Assembly (NCBI GenBank): GCA_036489765.1
Contig: DASXFE010000075.1
Location: forward strand, 1 to 21,880
Direction: 5' to 3'
From: DATARH01 sp036489765
GTDB taxonomy: Bacteria > Pseudomonadota > Alphaproteobacteria > ATCC43930 > CGMCC-115725
DNA: 21,880 nt
Shown here: positions 6,059-13,461 of the stretch, piece by piece
Position numbering within the stretch: the stretch's first letter is position 1
How the letters are laid out: every line of letters begins with the position of its first letter
The notes under the pieces: model-generated
Told to the model about the DNA's origin: nothing
Seen by the model: the letters and a program-made list of their open reading frames with translations, nothing else
The model's database searches: none
Program-made: the position numbers and the translations under genes

Positions 6059-7693
6059 GTGCCCTCGACGACCGGCCGGCTTTCCGGCCTGCGCGCCTAC
6101 GTGCTGCTGACGGTGCTGTGCCTCGGCCTCTACCTGCCGGGGCTCGCCGCGATTCCGCCGCTCGATCGCGACGAGGCCCGCTTTGCGCAGGCGACGCGGC
6201 AGATGCTCGAAACCGGCGATTTTCTGCGCATCCGGTTTCAGGACGAGGCGCGCAACAAAAAGCCGGCCGGGATCTACTGGCTCCAGGCCGCCTCGGTCGC
6301 CGCGTTCAGCACCGCCGACAGCACCGCGGTCTGGCCTTATCGCGTGCCGTCGCTGATCGGTGCCATCGCCGCGGTGCTGATGCTGCTGGCGTTCGGCCGC
6401 GTGTTTTTGGGCGCCGACCCGCCGCGCGCCGCGTTCACGGCGGCGATCCTGCTCGCGACGTCGATCGCCCTCGTCGCCGAGGCGCATATCGCCAAGACCG
6501 ATGCGGCGCTGCTGGCGTCGGTCGTCGCCGGACAGGGGCTGCTCGGTCTCGCCTATCTGCGCGGGCGCGCAGGGCAGGCGGTGCCGCTTCTCGCCGCGCT
6601 CGGGTTTTGGGTGGCCGAGGCCGCGGCGATCCTGATCAAGGGGCCGATCGGTCCCGGCCTCGCGCTGATCACGGCGGCGACATTGTCGATCGCCGATCGC
6701 GAGGCGCGCTGGCTGCGCGGGTTGCGGCCGGTCGCCGGCGGGATCTTGCTCGTCGCAATCCTGGCGCCGTGGTTGATCGCCATCGAGCGGGCGACCGCCG
6801 GCCAGTTCCTCTCCGATTCGCTCGGTCACGATCTTCTGTCGAAGCTGTTGGGGCCCCAGGAAGCGCACGGCGCGCCCCCGCTGTCCTATCTGGTGCTGTC
6901 GCTGGCGACGTTCTGGCCCGGCTCGTTGTTCCTTGTGCCGGCCCTGGTCCAGGGCTGGCGCCGGCGTGACGATCCGGCGGCACGATTTCTGCTCGCCTGG
7001 CTGATTCCGGCCTGGGTGCTGCTCGAACTGGTGCCGACCAAGCTGCCGCATTACGTCCTGCCGCTTTACCCCGCGCTCGCCTTGCTGGCGGCCGGTGGGA
7101 TCGGTGGCGTTGCACCGGCCGGCTGGGCGCGACGGGTCGATGTCGCGGTGCGGGTGTTGTGGGGGCTGGTGACGCTGGCGCTCGCCGCCGCCTTGGTCGT
7201 ATTGCCCTGGCGTTACGGGACGCACGGGATCGTGCCTGGGGCGATCGGCGCGCTACTCGTCGTCGGCATTGGCGCGGTGCAGGCATGGCGCCCGTCATTG
7301 GCGGGGATGTCGCTATTGGCGCTCGCATTTGCGGCAACCCTCACCGGCGCCGTGCTGCCGGGACTCGATCGGATCTGGCTCAGCCGCTCGGCCGCGTCGC
7401 TCGTGGCCGCACATGCGCCGGCGGCGGGGCGCCCACTAGTCGCGGTCGGATACAACGAGCCGAGCCTCGTCTTTTTGCTCGGCACCGATCTGCGCTTGGA
7501 AAGCCCGCACGCGGCGGCCGACCTGCTGGCGCATGGCGGCGAGGTCCTGGTCGATGACCACGAACAGCCGGCGCTGCAGCAGGCGCTCGATGCACGCAAG
7601 CTCACGGCGCAGGCGCTGGGCAGGGTCGAGGGAACCGATTACTCGAACGGGCGTCGAATCGTCGTGACCCTCTTCGACGTGGAGCCGGAATGA
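6059..7693 (+). CDS. ArnT-like membrane glycosyltransferase (GT39/PMT family)
   Basis: The 544-residue polytopic membrane protein transfers a sugar from a polyprenyl-phosphate carrier onto an acceptor on the periplasmic face, judging by family. The first loop carries LDRDEARFAQATRQML (35-50) with the acidic pair expected for catalysis, followed by RFQDEARNKKPAGIYWLQ, a hallmark of ArnT-like proteins. Many hydrophobic segments follow to about residue 440, and then a soluble C-terminal domain. It may glycosylate lipid A or another envelope polymer; ArnT specificity is not shown. The start is a GTG (6059) directly after the previous TAA, behind the repeat, with no clear Shine-Dalgarno, so coupling is likely. 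Its ATGA overlap (7690-7693) with the mutarotase suggests a shared sugar-related unit. Confidence 0.88.
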   Translation: MPSTTGRLSGLRAYVLLTVLCLGLYLPGLAAIPPLDRDEARFAQATRQMLETGDFLRIRFQDEARNKKPAGIYWLQAASVAAFSTADSTAVWPYRVPSLIGAIAAVLMLLAFGRVFLGADPPRAAFTAAILLATSIALVAEAHIAKTDAALLASVVAGQGLLGLAYLRGRAGQAVPLLAALGFWVAEAAAILIKGPIGPGLALITAATLSIADREARWLRGLRPVAGGILLVAILAPWLIAIERATAGQFLSDSLGHDLLSKLLGPQEAHGAPPLSYLVLSLATFWPGSLFLVPALVQGWRRRDDPAARFLLAWLIPAWVLLELVPTKLPHYVLPLYPALALLAAGGIGGVAPAGWARRVDVAVRVLWGLVTLALAAALVVLPWRYGTHGIVPGAIGALLVVGIGAVQAWRPSLAGMSLLALAFAATLTGAVLPGLDRIWLSRSAASLVAAHAPAAGRPLVAVGYNEPSLVFLLGTDLRLESPHAAADLLAHGGEVLVDDHEQPALQQALDARKLTAQALGRVEGTDYSNGRRIVVTLFDVEPE

Positions 7694-8586
7694 TGGCCGC
7701 CACCGCTCTCGCCGCCCAGTTTCGCATCGCCGGCGTGCTCGAATTTGCCGAGACCGAAAACGGCCTGGCCAAGGCCTTGATCTCAATCGCCGGTGCGACC
7801 GGCGAGCTCTATCTGCAAGGCGCCCAGGTTACGGCCTGGACGCCGCCGGGGGCTTCGCCGGTGCTGTTCACGAGCCCGGACAGCGCGCTCTCCCGCGGCC
7901 GCGCGATCCGTGGCGGCATCCCGGTGATATTTCCGTGGTTTGGTGCGCACCCCAAGATCGCCACCGCGCCTCAGCACGGAATCGTTCGCGCGGCGCCGTG
8001 GCGGCTCCACTCGGTCGAGCGGCAACCAGATCGGTTGATGGTCAGGCTGGTCATCGAAGGTCGGGGCGACCCCTTCTGGCCCGACCCGTTCCGCCTGGTC
8101 TACGAGGTCTCGTTCGGCGCCGCGCTTGGGCTGCGGCTGACCGTCCAGAACCCGGCCGCGCACCCCGTCATGTTCGAGCAGGCGCTGCACAGCTATTTTG
8201 CGATCTCCGACATCGGCGCCGTGTCGGTGACCGGGCTCGGCGGCTGCGGATTTATCGACAAGACCGATGGGATGCGGCGCAAGCAGCAGCGCTCGCAGGC
8301 GCTGAAATTCGGCGGCGAGACCGACCGCGTCTATCTCGACGTGCCGAACCGGTTGGCTATCGTCGATCCGGGGCATCGGCGGATCACGCTCGACAAGGCA
8401 GGTGCGGCATCGGCGGTGACGTGGAACCCTTGGGCGGCGAAGGCCGCGGCGCTTGGCGATCTCGGCGGCGATTTGTGGCGCCGCTTCGTCTGCGTCGAAA
8501 CCGGCAACATCGCCGACGACGCGATCCGGCTTTCCGGCGGCTCCGAACACGTCATGAGCGTCGAGATCGGGGTCGGCGCGCCGTAA
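7690..8586 (+). CDS. D-hexose-6-phosphate mutarotase family protein
   Basis: The 298-residue product belongs to the galactose mutarotase-like (aldose 1-epimerase) superfamily, YeaD branch, whose members interconvert anomers of hexose-6-phosphates in the cytoplasm. Motifs include SRGRAIRGGIPVIFPWFG (68-85), PQHGIVR with H96, EQALHSYFAI with H167 and CVETGNI with the likely catalytic base E270. Length and motif spacing match the family. Two adjacent ATGs (7690 and 7693) are possible; the first overlaps the glycosyltransferase stop. It converges with the ankyrin gene across 6 bp with no visible terminator. Confidence 0.9.
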   Translation: MMAATALAAQFRIAGVLEFAETENGLAKALISIAGATGELYLQGAQVTAWTPPGASPVLFTSPDSALSRGRAIRGGIPVIFPWFGAHPKIATAPQHGIVRAAPWRLHSVERQPDRLMVRLVIEGRGDPFWPDPFRLVYEVSFGAALGLRLTVQNPAAHPVMFEQALHSYFAISDIGAVSVTGLGGCGFIDKTDGMRRKQQRSQALKFGGETDRVYLDVPNRLAIVDPGHRRITLDKAGAASAVTWNPWAAKAAALGDLGGDLWRRFVCVETGNIADDAIRLSGGSEHVMSVEIGVGAP

Positions 8587-8592
8587 GCCGGG

Positions 8593-9186
8593 TCAGCGGT
8601 GGTGCTGCGCGGTGGCCTGGCGGAGAAGCTGGACGAGCGCCTGCTTGTGGCTGTCCTCGGCCCAGCCGGCGGCGTCACGGCCGGTGAAATCGGTCATCGT
8701 CGGGTCCGCGCCATGGGCCAGCAGCACGCGGACGACCTCGATGTTGCCGCGGCGTGCGGCGGTCATCAGCGGGGTGACGCCGCTGCGGTTCTGCGCATTG
8801 GGCGAGGCCCTTGCGTCGAGCAGCGTCTTGCAGATATCGGGCTCGTTGCGGTCGGCCGCGTAGAACAGCGGCGTGTCGCCGAGCGGGTCCTTGATGTCGA
8901 TCTGCGCACCACCCTTGATCAGGATCCCGACGATGCGCGCGTTGCCGTTGATCGCGGCGATATGGAGCCCGGCATGGCCGGAATCGTCGGTGTCGTTCGG
9001 GCTCTTGCCGTCGGCGATCAGCGCTTGGACGCCAGAGGCGTCGTTCGCCGCCGTGAGCCGCGCGACGCTTTGGTAATAGGCCGAGAACGGGTTCAGGTTG
9101 AGCTGCGCCCATGCGGGTGGCACGAGCGCCGGCATCAGAACGGCGACCAACTCCAGAACAGCGAAAAGAAGCCAGCGCCGCGTCAC
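8593..9186 (-). CDS. Secreted ankyrin-repeat protein
   Basis: The 197-residue product begins with a signal peptide, RR followed by a hydrophobic core and an AWA cleavage site at about residue 27. Four ankyrin-type repeats span roughly 40-195, with recognisable units GHAGLHIAAINGNARIVGILIKGG, GDTPLFYAADRNEPDICKTLL and GVTPLMTAARRGNIEVVRVLL (each given from its start). Ankyrin repeats bind other proteins, so a periplasmic or exported interaction role is likely; no partner is evident. The start is a GTG overlapping the cobK stop as GTGA (9186-9183), so it is probably translated by coupling to cobK. A functional link to cobalamin is not established by this position. Confidence 0.88.
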   Translation of the reverse strand: MTRRWLLFAVLELVAVLMPALVPPAWAQLNLNPFSAYYQSVARLTAANDASGVQALIADGKSPNDTDDSGHAGLHIAAINGNARIVGILIKGGAQIDIKDPLGDTPLFYAADRNEPDICKTLLDARASPNAQNRSGVTPLMTAARRGNIEVVRVLLAHGADPTMTDFTGRDAAGWAEDSHKQALVQLLRQATAQHHR

Positions 9187-9962
9187 GGCAGCCTCTGCGC
9201 CAATTCGGGCTGCCGGCCGCCGTCGAGCCAGTCGAGCGCCGCCTCGATGGTGTCGACGCTAAGGCCGGGCTCTTGTGGCGGCCGCCGGATCATGATGACC
9301 GGCAGGCTCAATTCGCGGGCCGCGGCCAGCGTGGGTTCGGTTGCCGCGCCGCCGCTGGCCTTGCACACGAGGACGTCGATCGCGTGCCGCGCAATCAGGT
9401 GTCGTTCCTCGGCCAGCGAGAACGGACCGCCGCCGAGCACGACCTCGTGGAATTTGAGCGGCAGGCGCTCGCGCGGCGGATCGGCGAGGCGCACGACGAA
9501 CCTGACCGCGTCGGCGATGGCGAATGGCGCGACCGCGTCAGCGTCGACCGTCAGCAGAGCGCGCCGTCCGACCCGGCCGACCATTGCCGCGGCGGCCTCG
9601 GTGGTGTCGACCTCGATCCAGCGGTCGAGAGGATCGCGCCGTAATGCCGGGCGCCGCAGGATCAGCCGCGGCACCTGGAGGGCATCGCAGGCGAGCCGCG
9701 CCGCCCGCGAAGCCTTGGCCGTGAACGGACAGGTCGCATCGATGACGGTATCGATTTCGTGCTCGGTCAGATAGGCGGCGATCCCTTCGGCCCCGGCGAA
9801 CCCGCCGATCCGCACATGGCCGGGTATCGGCCCGGGGCGCCCGGTGCGGCCGGTCAGCGCCGTCGTCACGTCTACCGCCTCGCCAAAGCGCACGAGCACC
9901 GCTCGCGTCAGCACCGAAGCCTCGCCGGTTCCGCCGAGAATGAGGAGACGGCGTGGGGTCAT
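9183..9962 (-). CDS. cobK: Precorrin-6A (or cobalt-precorrin-6A) reductase
   Basis: CobK/CbiJ reduces the macrocycle of precorrin-6A with NADPH during corrin ring synthesis. The product is 259 residues, family length. The N-terminal ILGGTGEASVLTRAV nucleotide-fold motif, GFAGAEGIAAYL, IDATCPFTAKASRAAR and the C-terminal CKASGGAATEPTLAAARELSLPVIMIRRP region (given from its start) are typical. The ATG at 9962 sits at good distance from GGAGG; a GTG at 9965 is in frame but too close to that site. The protein alone does not reveal whether it acts on metal-free (CobK) or cobalt-containing (CbiJ) substrate. It diverges from cobA across 140 bp. Confidence 0.93.
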   Translation of the reverse strand: MTPRRLLILGGTGEASVLTRAVLVRFGEAVDVTTALTGRTGRPGPIPGHVRIGGFAGAEGIAAYLTEHEIDTVIDATCPFTAKASRAARLACDALQVPRLILRRPALRRDPLDRWIEVDTTEAAAAMVGRVGRRALLTVDADAVAPFAIADAVRFVVRLADPPRERLPLKFHEVVLGGGPFSLAEERHLIARHAIDVLVCKASGGAATEPTLAAARELSLPVIMIRRPPQEPGLSVDTIEAALDWLDGGRQPELAQRLP

Positions 9963-10102
9963 CACCCTCCTCCGTTGCCGACGGGCATCAGGAACGCGCC
10001 TGTGCCGTCAGCGGTTGCGTCCTCACGGCAGTATGCCCGCCGAGCATCGCCGGCGCCACCGTATCCCCTTGGTTCAGCGGATTTTGTGATAGCGTCCGCG
10101 TC

Positions 10103-10885
10103 ATGATCGACCCCGCTCGGCTCTCCCTGCCTGAATTCGCTCCCGGCAGCGTCTGGCTGGTCGGGGCGGGGCCAGGCGACCCGGGTTTGCTGTCGGTGCT
10201 GGCGCTGCATGCGCTCGCCGAGGCGGATGCGGTCATTTACGACGCGCTCGTCGATCCGCGCATCGTCGCCCTGGCGCGCGGAGGTGCCGCGCGTGAAGAC
10301 GCCGGCAAGCGCGGCGGCAGGCCGTCGCCGCGCCAGCCCGACATCTCGGCGCGGCTGATCGCGCTCGCCCGCGAAGACAAGCGCGTCCTGCGCCTCAAGG
10401 GCGGCGACCCGATGGTGTTCGGCCGCGGTGGAGAAGAGGCGCTGGCGCTGGCTGAAGCCGGCATCCCGTTCCGCATCGTACCCGGCATCAGCGCCGGGAT
10501 CGGCGGGCTCGCCTATGCCGGGATTCCGCTGACCCATCGCGGCGTCAATTCGGCGGTGACCTTGGTGACCGGCCACGACGGCGGCGAAGCACCCGATACG
10601 CGCGACTGGGCCGCGATCGCGCATGGCGCGCCGGTTCTGGTGCTCTACATGGGCCTCCGCCATCTCGGCGAGATCGCCGTGCGGCTGATCGCGGCCGGCC
10701 GCGATCCGAACGAGCCGGTCGCGATCGTCAGCAAGGCGACGACGAGGGCGCAGCGCGTGCTGACCACCACCCTCGGCGCGGCCGGTGCGGTCGTGGCGGC
10801 GCACCGCGTCGAGACTCCGGCGATCATCGCGATCGGCCGGGTCGTGGAGCTTCGCGCGGTGCTCGACTGGTTTGCGGCGCCCTGA
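10103..10885 (+). CDS. cobA: Uroporphyrinogen-III C-methyltransferase (SUMT)
   Basis: CobA methylates uroporphyrinogen III at C2 and C7 using S-adenosylmethionine, giving precorrin-2, the branch point to corrins and sirohaem. The 260-residue stand-alone enzyme shows VGAGPGDPGLL (20-30), RLKGGDPMVFGRGGEE (97-112), PGISAGIGG (127-135) and IPLTHRGVNS (141-150), with no CysG-type oxidase/ferrochelatase domain. The ATG at 10103 is chosen because residues upstream of it in the open frame overlap cobK and are not family-like. Its TGA is immediately followed by the last codon of convergent ugpC (0 bp between them). The intergenic region with cobK has no recognisable B12 riboswitch. Confidence 0.95.
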   Translation: MIDPARLSLPEFAPGSVWLVGAGPGDPGLLSVLALHALAEADAVIYDALVDPRIVALARGGAAREDAGKRGGRPSPRQPDISARLIALAREDKRVLRLKGGDPMVFGRGGEEALALAEAGIPFRIVPGISAGIGGLAYAGIPLTHRGVNSAVTLVTGHDGGEAPDTRDWAAIAHGAPVLVLYMGLRHLGEIAVRLIAAGRDPNEPVAIVSKATTRAQRVLTTTLGAAGAVVAAHRVETPAIIAIGRVVELRAVLDWFAAP

Positions 10886-11929
10886 TCAGATGCGCTTGCC
10901 GGTATCCGGGTCGAACAGGTGGATGTGCTCGGGGCGTATCGCAAAGCGGACGGGGCTGCCGAGCGCGGGGGCCAAAGAGCCGGAGACACGCGCCGTGACG
11001 CGGGTCGAGCCGATGCTGCCATGGAGGATCGTGTCGGCCCCCAGGCGTTCGAGCAGCTCGACGCGCACCGTGAGCGGCCCGTCCGACACCGGTTCGAGGT
11101 GCTCGGGGCGGAGCCCCACGACGACCTGCCGCCCGGCCTCGCCGCGGGCCGGCGGCAACATCGCACCGGCGACCGCGACGCCGCCGGCATCGAGCCTGCC
11201 GGGGACGAGGTTCATCGCGGGCGAGCCGATGAACCCGGCGACGAACATCGTCGCCGGCCGCTCGTAGAGGTCGAGCGGGGCGCCGATCTGGTCGGCGATC
11301 CCGGCATTCATGACGATTAGCCGGTCGGCGAGGGTCATTGCCTCGACCTGGTCGTGGGTCACGTAAAGCGCCGTTGTGCCGAGCTGCTGCTGCAACCGCT
11401 TGATCTCGACCCGCATCTGCACGCGCAGCAGCGCGTCGAGGTTCGACAGCGGCTCGTCGAACAGGAACACCTTCGGGTCGCGCACGATCGCACGGCCCAT
11501 CGCGACGCGCTGCCGCTGGCCGCCGGAGAGCTGCCGCGGCTTTCTATCGAGGAGCCCGTCGAGCTGAAGGGTGCCGGCCGCGCGCTGGACGCGGGTGCGG
11601 ATCTCGTCCTTGCCCATCCCGCGCATCTTGAGCCCGTAGGCCATGTTGTCGAAGCAGCTCATGTGCGGGTAGAGCGCATAGTTCTGGAACACCATCGCGA
11701 TGTCCCGGTCCTTCGGCTCGACCTGGTTGACCACACGCCCGTCGATCGAGACGGTGCCGGCCGTGATCGTCTCCAGCCCTGCTACCATGCGCAAAAGCGT
11801 CGACTTCCCGCACCCCGACGGCCCCACCACCACTACCAACTCACCATCCGCCACCGCAATGCTGACGCCATGCACGACCTCGCGGTCGTTATAGGATTTG
11901 CGCAGCTCGTCGAGGGTAACGGTGGCCAT
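10886..11929 (-). CDS. ugpC: Glycerol-3-phosphate ABC importer, ATPase subunit
   Basis: The 347-residue ATPase is of the MalK/UgpC type, energising the UgpAE permease at the cytoplasmic face. It has Walker A GPSGCGKST (36-44), Q-loop FQNYALYPHM (81-90), signature LSGGQRQR (134-141), Walker B VFLFDEP (154-160) and the switch histidine in YVTHD (H192). A C-terminal regulatory beta domain (about 235-347) includes VVVGLRPEHLE and the final IRPEHIHLFDPDTGKRI. GAGG lies six bases before the ATG. Assignment as ugpC rather than another CUT1 ATPase rests on the neighbouring ugpBAE genes, from which it is separated by a GNAT gene and a toxin-antitoxin remnant. Confidence 0.87.
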   Translation of the reverse strand: MATVTLDELRKSYNDREVVHGVSIAVADGELVVVVGPSGCGKSTLLRMVAGLETITAGTVSIDGRVVNQVEPKDRDIAMVFQNYALYPHMSCFDNMAYGLKMRGMGKDEIRTRVQRAAGTLQLDGLLDRKPRQLSGGQRQRVAMGRAIVRDPKVFLFDEPLSNLDALLRVQMRVEIKRLQQQLGTTALYVTHDQVEAMTLADRLIVMNAGIADQIGAPLDLYERPATMFVAGFIGSPAMNLVPGRLDAGGVAVAGAMLPPARGEAGRQVVVGLRPEHLEPVSDGPLTVRVELLERLGADTILHGSIGSTRVTARVSGSLAPALGSPVRFAIRPEHIHLFDPDTGKRI

Positions 11930-11955
11930 AGGCGCCTCAAGGTGCGGCCGGTGCG

Positions 11956-12118
11956 TCAGGGAACTGTCAGAATGCCGGTGTGCCCGCGATAGGCCTGTAT
12001 CGCGGCGTCACGCGTCAATGTGCTCGCCTGTCTCAGCCCGGGAAACCAGCGCGGCGAATTCGGCTTTGGCTTTTGCCACGGAGATCTCAGCCATCGCGGG
12101 TCTCACTGAAATGACCAT
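11956..12118 (-). pseudogene. Remnant of a Phd/YefM antitoxin - PIN toxin module with internal deletion
   Basis: Reading down from 12118 (second ATG at 12094), 36 codons to a TGA at 12010-12008 encode MAEISVAKAKAEFAALVSRA...GEHI, which matches the N-terminus of Phd/YefM antitoxins (pattern I-S-V-x-x-A-K-A-x-F-x-x-L-V-x-R-A-x-x-G-E). It then breaks off. In another frame, 12024 to the TGA at 11958-11956 encodes STLTRDAAIQAYRGHTGILTVP, which looks like the C-terminal strand and acidic residue (TRD) of a PIN-domain VapC-like toxin. The simplest reading is that one deletion fused the antitoxin start to the toxin end, leaving neither functional. The antitoxin part is clear; the toxin part is short and less sure. 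Confidence 0.6.
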
Positions 12119-12128
12119 GCATGGTCAT
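12111..12128. promoter_or_regulatory. Perfect 18-bp palindrome, likely operator of the lost antitoxin
   Basis: ATGACCATGCATGGTCAT is identical on both strands. It lies 17 bases upstream of the likely antitoxin start at 12094 and overlaps the alternative start at 12118. Antitoxins of this class repress their own promoters by binding palindromes at this position, so an autoregulatory operator is the natural inference. Confidence 0.5.
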
Positions 12129-12163
12129 AACGGTTACGGCCGCGCTCTGATACAACCCTGCAG

Positions 12164-12616
12164 TCACGGCTGCCGCCAGCGGTAGCGTTGGCCGCCGGGG
12201 TTGGCTTCGCGGGTGAAGCCGGCGGCTTCGAAACGGCGGCCGATGCCGGAATTGTTGGCAGTGGCGACATGCGCCGTGACCGGCACCAGGCGGGCGACCA
12301 GGCGGTTCAGGAACTCGGTCAGGATGCCCTGGCGGCGGTGCGTCGGGAGGACGCCGGCGTGGCGGATTTCGAGGGCCTCGTGCTCGCCCCAGAAGCGGTC
12401 GGCCTCGTTCTGCTGGACGAGGATCACGCCGACGATCGCGTCGCCGTCGGTGGCGACCCAGCTTTCGCCCGACCGGGCGCAGTTGCGGATGACGCGGTAA
12501 AGCGCCTCCTCGTGCTCGAGCCTGTCGAGGCGGAGCGGGATCTCGTCGGCGAGCGCCTTCATCACGGCGAGGATGTCGGGCGCTTCTTCGAGAAGGGCGG
12601 GGCGGTAGGCGATCAT
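12164..12616 (-). CDS. GNAT family N-acetyltransferase
   Basis: The 150-residue product is a single-domain GCN5-related acetyltransferase that would transfer acetyl from acetyl-CoA to an unknown amine. The acetyl-CoA binding motif is in GVLPTHRRQGILTEFLNRLV (about 95-114), preceded by ESWVATDGDAIVGVILVQ, and followed by ATANNSGIGRRFEAAGF, the common N-x-x-x-x-x-x-E-x-x-G-F ending of the fold. The ATG (12616) overlaps the ugpE stop as ATGA, so it is translated with the ugp genes. A GNAT is not a standard part of ugp operons. The substrate cannot be inferred. Confidence 0.85.
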   Translation of the reverse strand: MIAYRPALLEEAPDILAVMKALADEIPLRLDRLEHEEALYRVIRNCARSGESWVATDGDAIVGVILVQQNEADRFWGEHEALEIRHAGVLPTHRRQGILTEFLNRLVARLVPVTAHVATANNSGIGRRFEAAGFTREANPGGQRYRWRQP

Positions 12617-13461
12617 TTCTCCCCCTCGACCAATCCTTTGACGAACCAGCGCTGCATCAACACCACGACCGCGACCGGCGGCACGATCGCCAGCAGCGCC
12701 GTCGCCATGATGATCTGCCATTCGGTCTGCGCGTCGCCGTTGCCGATCATCTGGCGCATGCCGATGACGATCGTCGTCATCGCCGGCGTGTCGGTGACCA
12801 GCAGCGGCCAGAGGTACTGGTTCCAGCCGAAGATAAAGAGGATCACGAACAGCGCGGCAATGTTGGTTTTCGACAGCGGGATCACGGTGTCGACGAGGAA
12901 GCGCCACGGCCCGGCGCCGTCGATCTTGGCGGCCTCGACCAATTCGTCGGGGATGGTCAGAAAGAACTGGCGGAAGAGGAGCGTCGCCGTCGCCGACGCG
13001 ATCAGCGGCAGGGTGAGCCCGGCATAGGTGTTGATCAGGTGCAAGTCGGCCACGATCTTGTAGGTCGGCATGATGCGCACCTCGACCGGCAGCATCAGCG
13101 TTACGAAAATCGCCCAAAAGCAGAGCCGCCGCAGCGGAAAGCGAAAGAACACGACCGCGTAGGCCGAAGGCAGCGAGATCGCGATCTTGCCCACCGCAAT
13201 CGCCAGCGCCATCACCGCGCTGTTGAATATCATGGACCAGACCGGCTGGCCGCTGGTCTTGACCGTGCCGGCGCCGAGCGCTTCGATCATGTTCGAGACG
13301 AAATGCGGGCCCGGCACGAGGCTCATCGGCGCATTGAGGATCTCCGGCAGCAAATCGCTCGCCGCGACAAAGGCGATAAAGATCGGGAACAGCACCAGCG
13401 CCACGCCGACGATCAGCACCGCGTGCGGGACAAAAGCGCTGCGCGGAGCCGAGACCATCAT
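12613..13461 (-). CDS. ugpE: Glycerol-3-phosphate ABC importer, permease subunit UgpE
   Basis: The 282-residue inner-membrane permease has about six hydrophobic segments. The cytoplasmic EAA loop that contacts the ATPase reads EAAKIDGAGPWRFLVDTVIPL (start near residue 178). FGWNQYLWPLLVT and the C-terminal MQRWFVKGLVEGEK are typical of UgpE. Two adjacent ATGs (13461, 13458) overlap the ugpA stop, so the pair is translationally coupled. A long loop after the first membrane segment (about 35-75) matches CUT1 permeases. Specificity for glycerol-3-phosphate follows from the set; related sugar or glycerophosphodiester substrates cannot be excluded. Confidence 0.9.
   Translation of the reverse strand: MMVSAPRSAFVPHAVLIVGVALVLFPIFIAFVAASDLLPEILNAPMSLVPGPHFVSNMIEALGAGTVKTSGQPVWSMIFNSAVMALAIAVGKIAISLPSAYAVVFFRFPLRRLCFWAIFVTLMLPVEVRIMPTYKIVADLHLINTYAGLTLPLIASATATLLFRQFFLTIPDELVEAAKIDGAGPWRFLVDTVIPLSKTNIAALFVILFIFGWNQYLWPLLVTDTPAMTTIVIGMRQMIGNGDAQTEWQIIMATALLAIVPPVAVVVLMQRWFVKGLVEGEK

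Noticed and set aside
5798..7225. 475-codon minus-strand open frame opposite the glycosyltransferase gene
   Set aside because: The product is rich in Arg, Gln, Gly and His with no recognisable motif, as expected for an antisense shadow; the plus strand encodes a clear membrane protein.
9963..10102. Cobalamin riboswitch or EcfG promoter between cobK and cobA
   Set aside because: No B12-box or riboswitch core could be recognised. GGAAC at 9991 followed after 16 bases by CGGT misses the CGTT element and is 87 bases or more from the ATG.
10883..10888. Zero-base gap between the convergent cobA and ugpC stop codons
   Set aside because: Abutting convergent genes are ordinary in compact genomes; no added structure is visible.
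11953..11970. Pho-box-like GCGTCAG-GGAA-CTGTCAG near ugpC
   Set aside because: Only the second half fits well, it points away from ugpC, and it lies within the remnant toxin sequence; ugpB, where PhoB control would be expected, has no such site.
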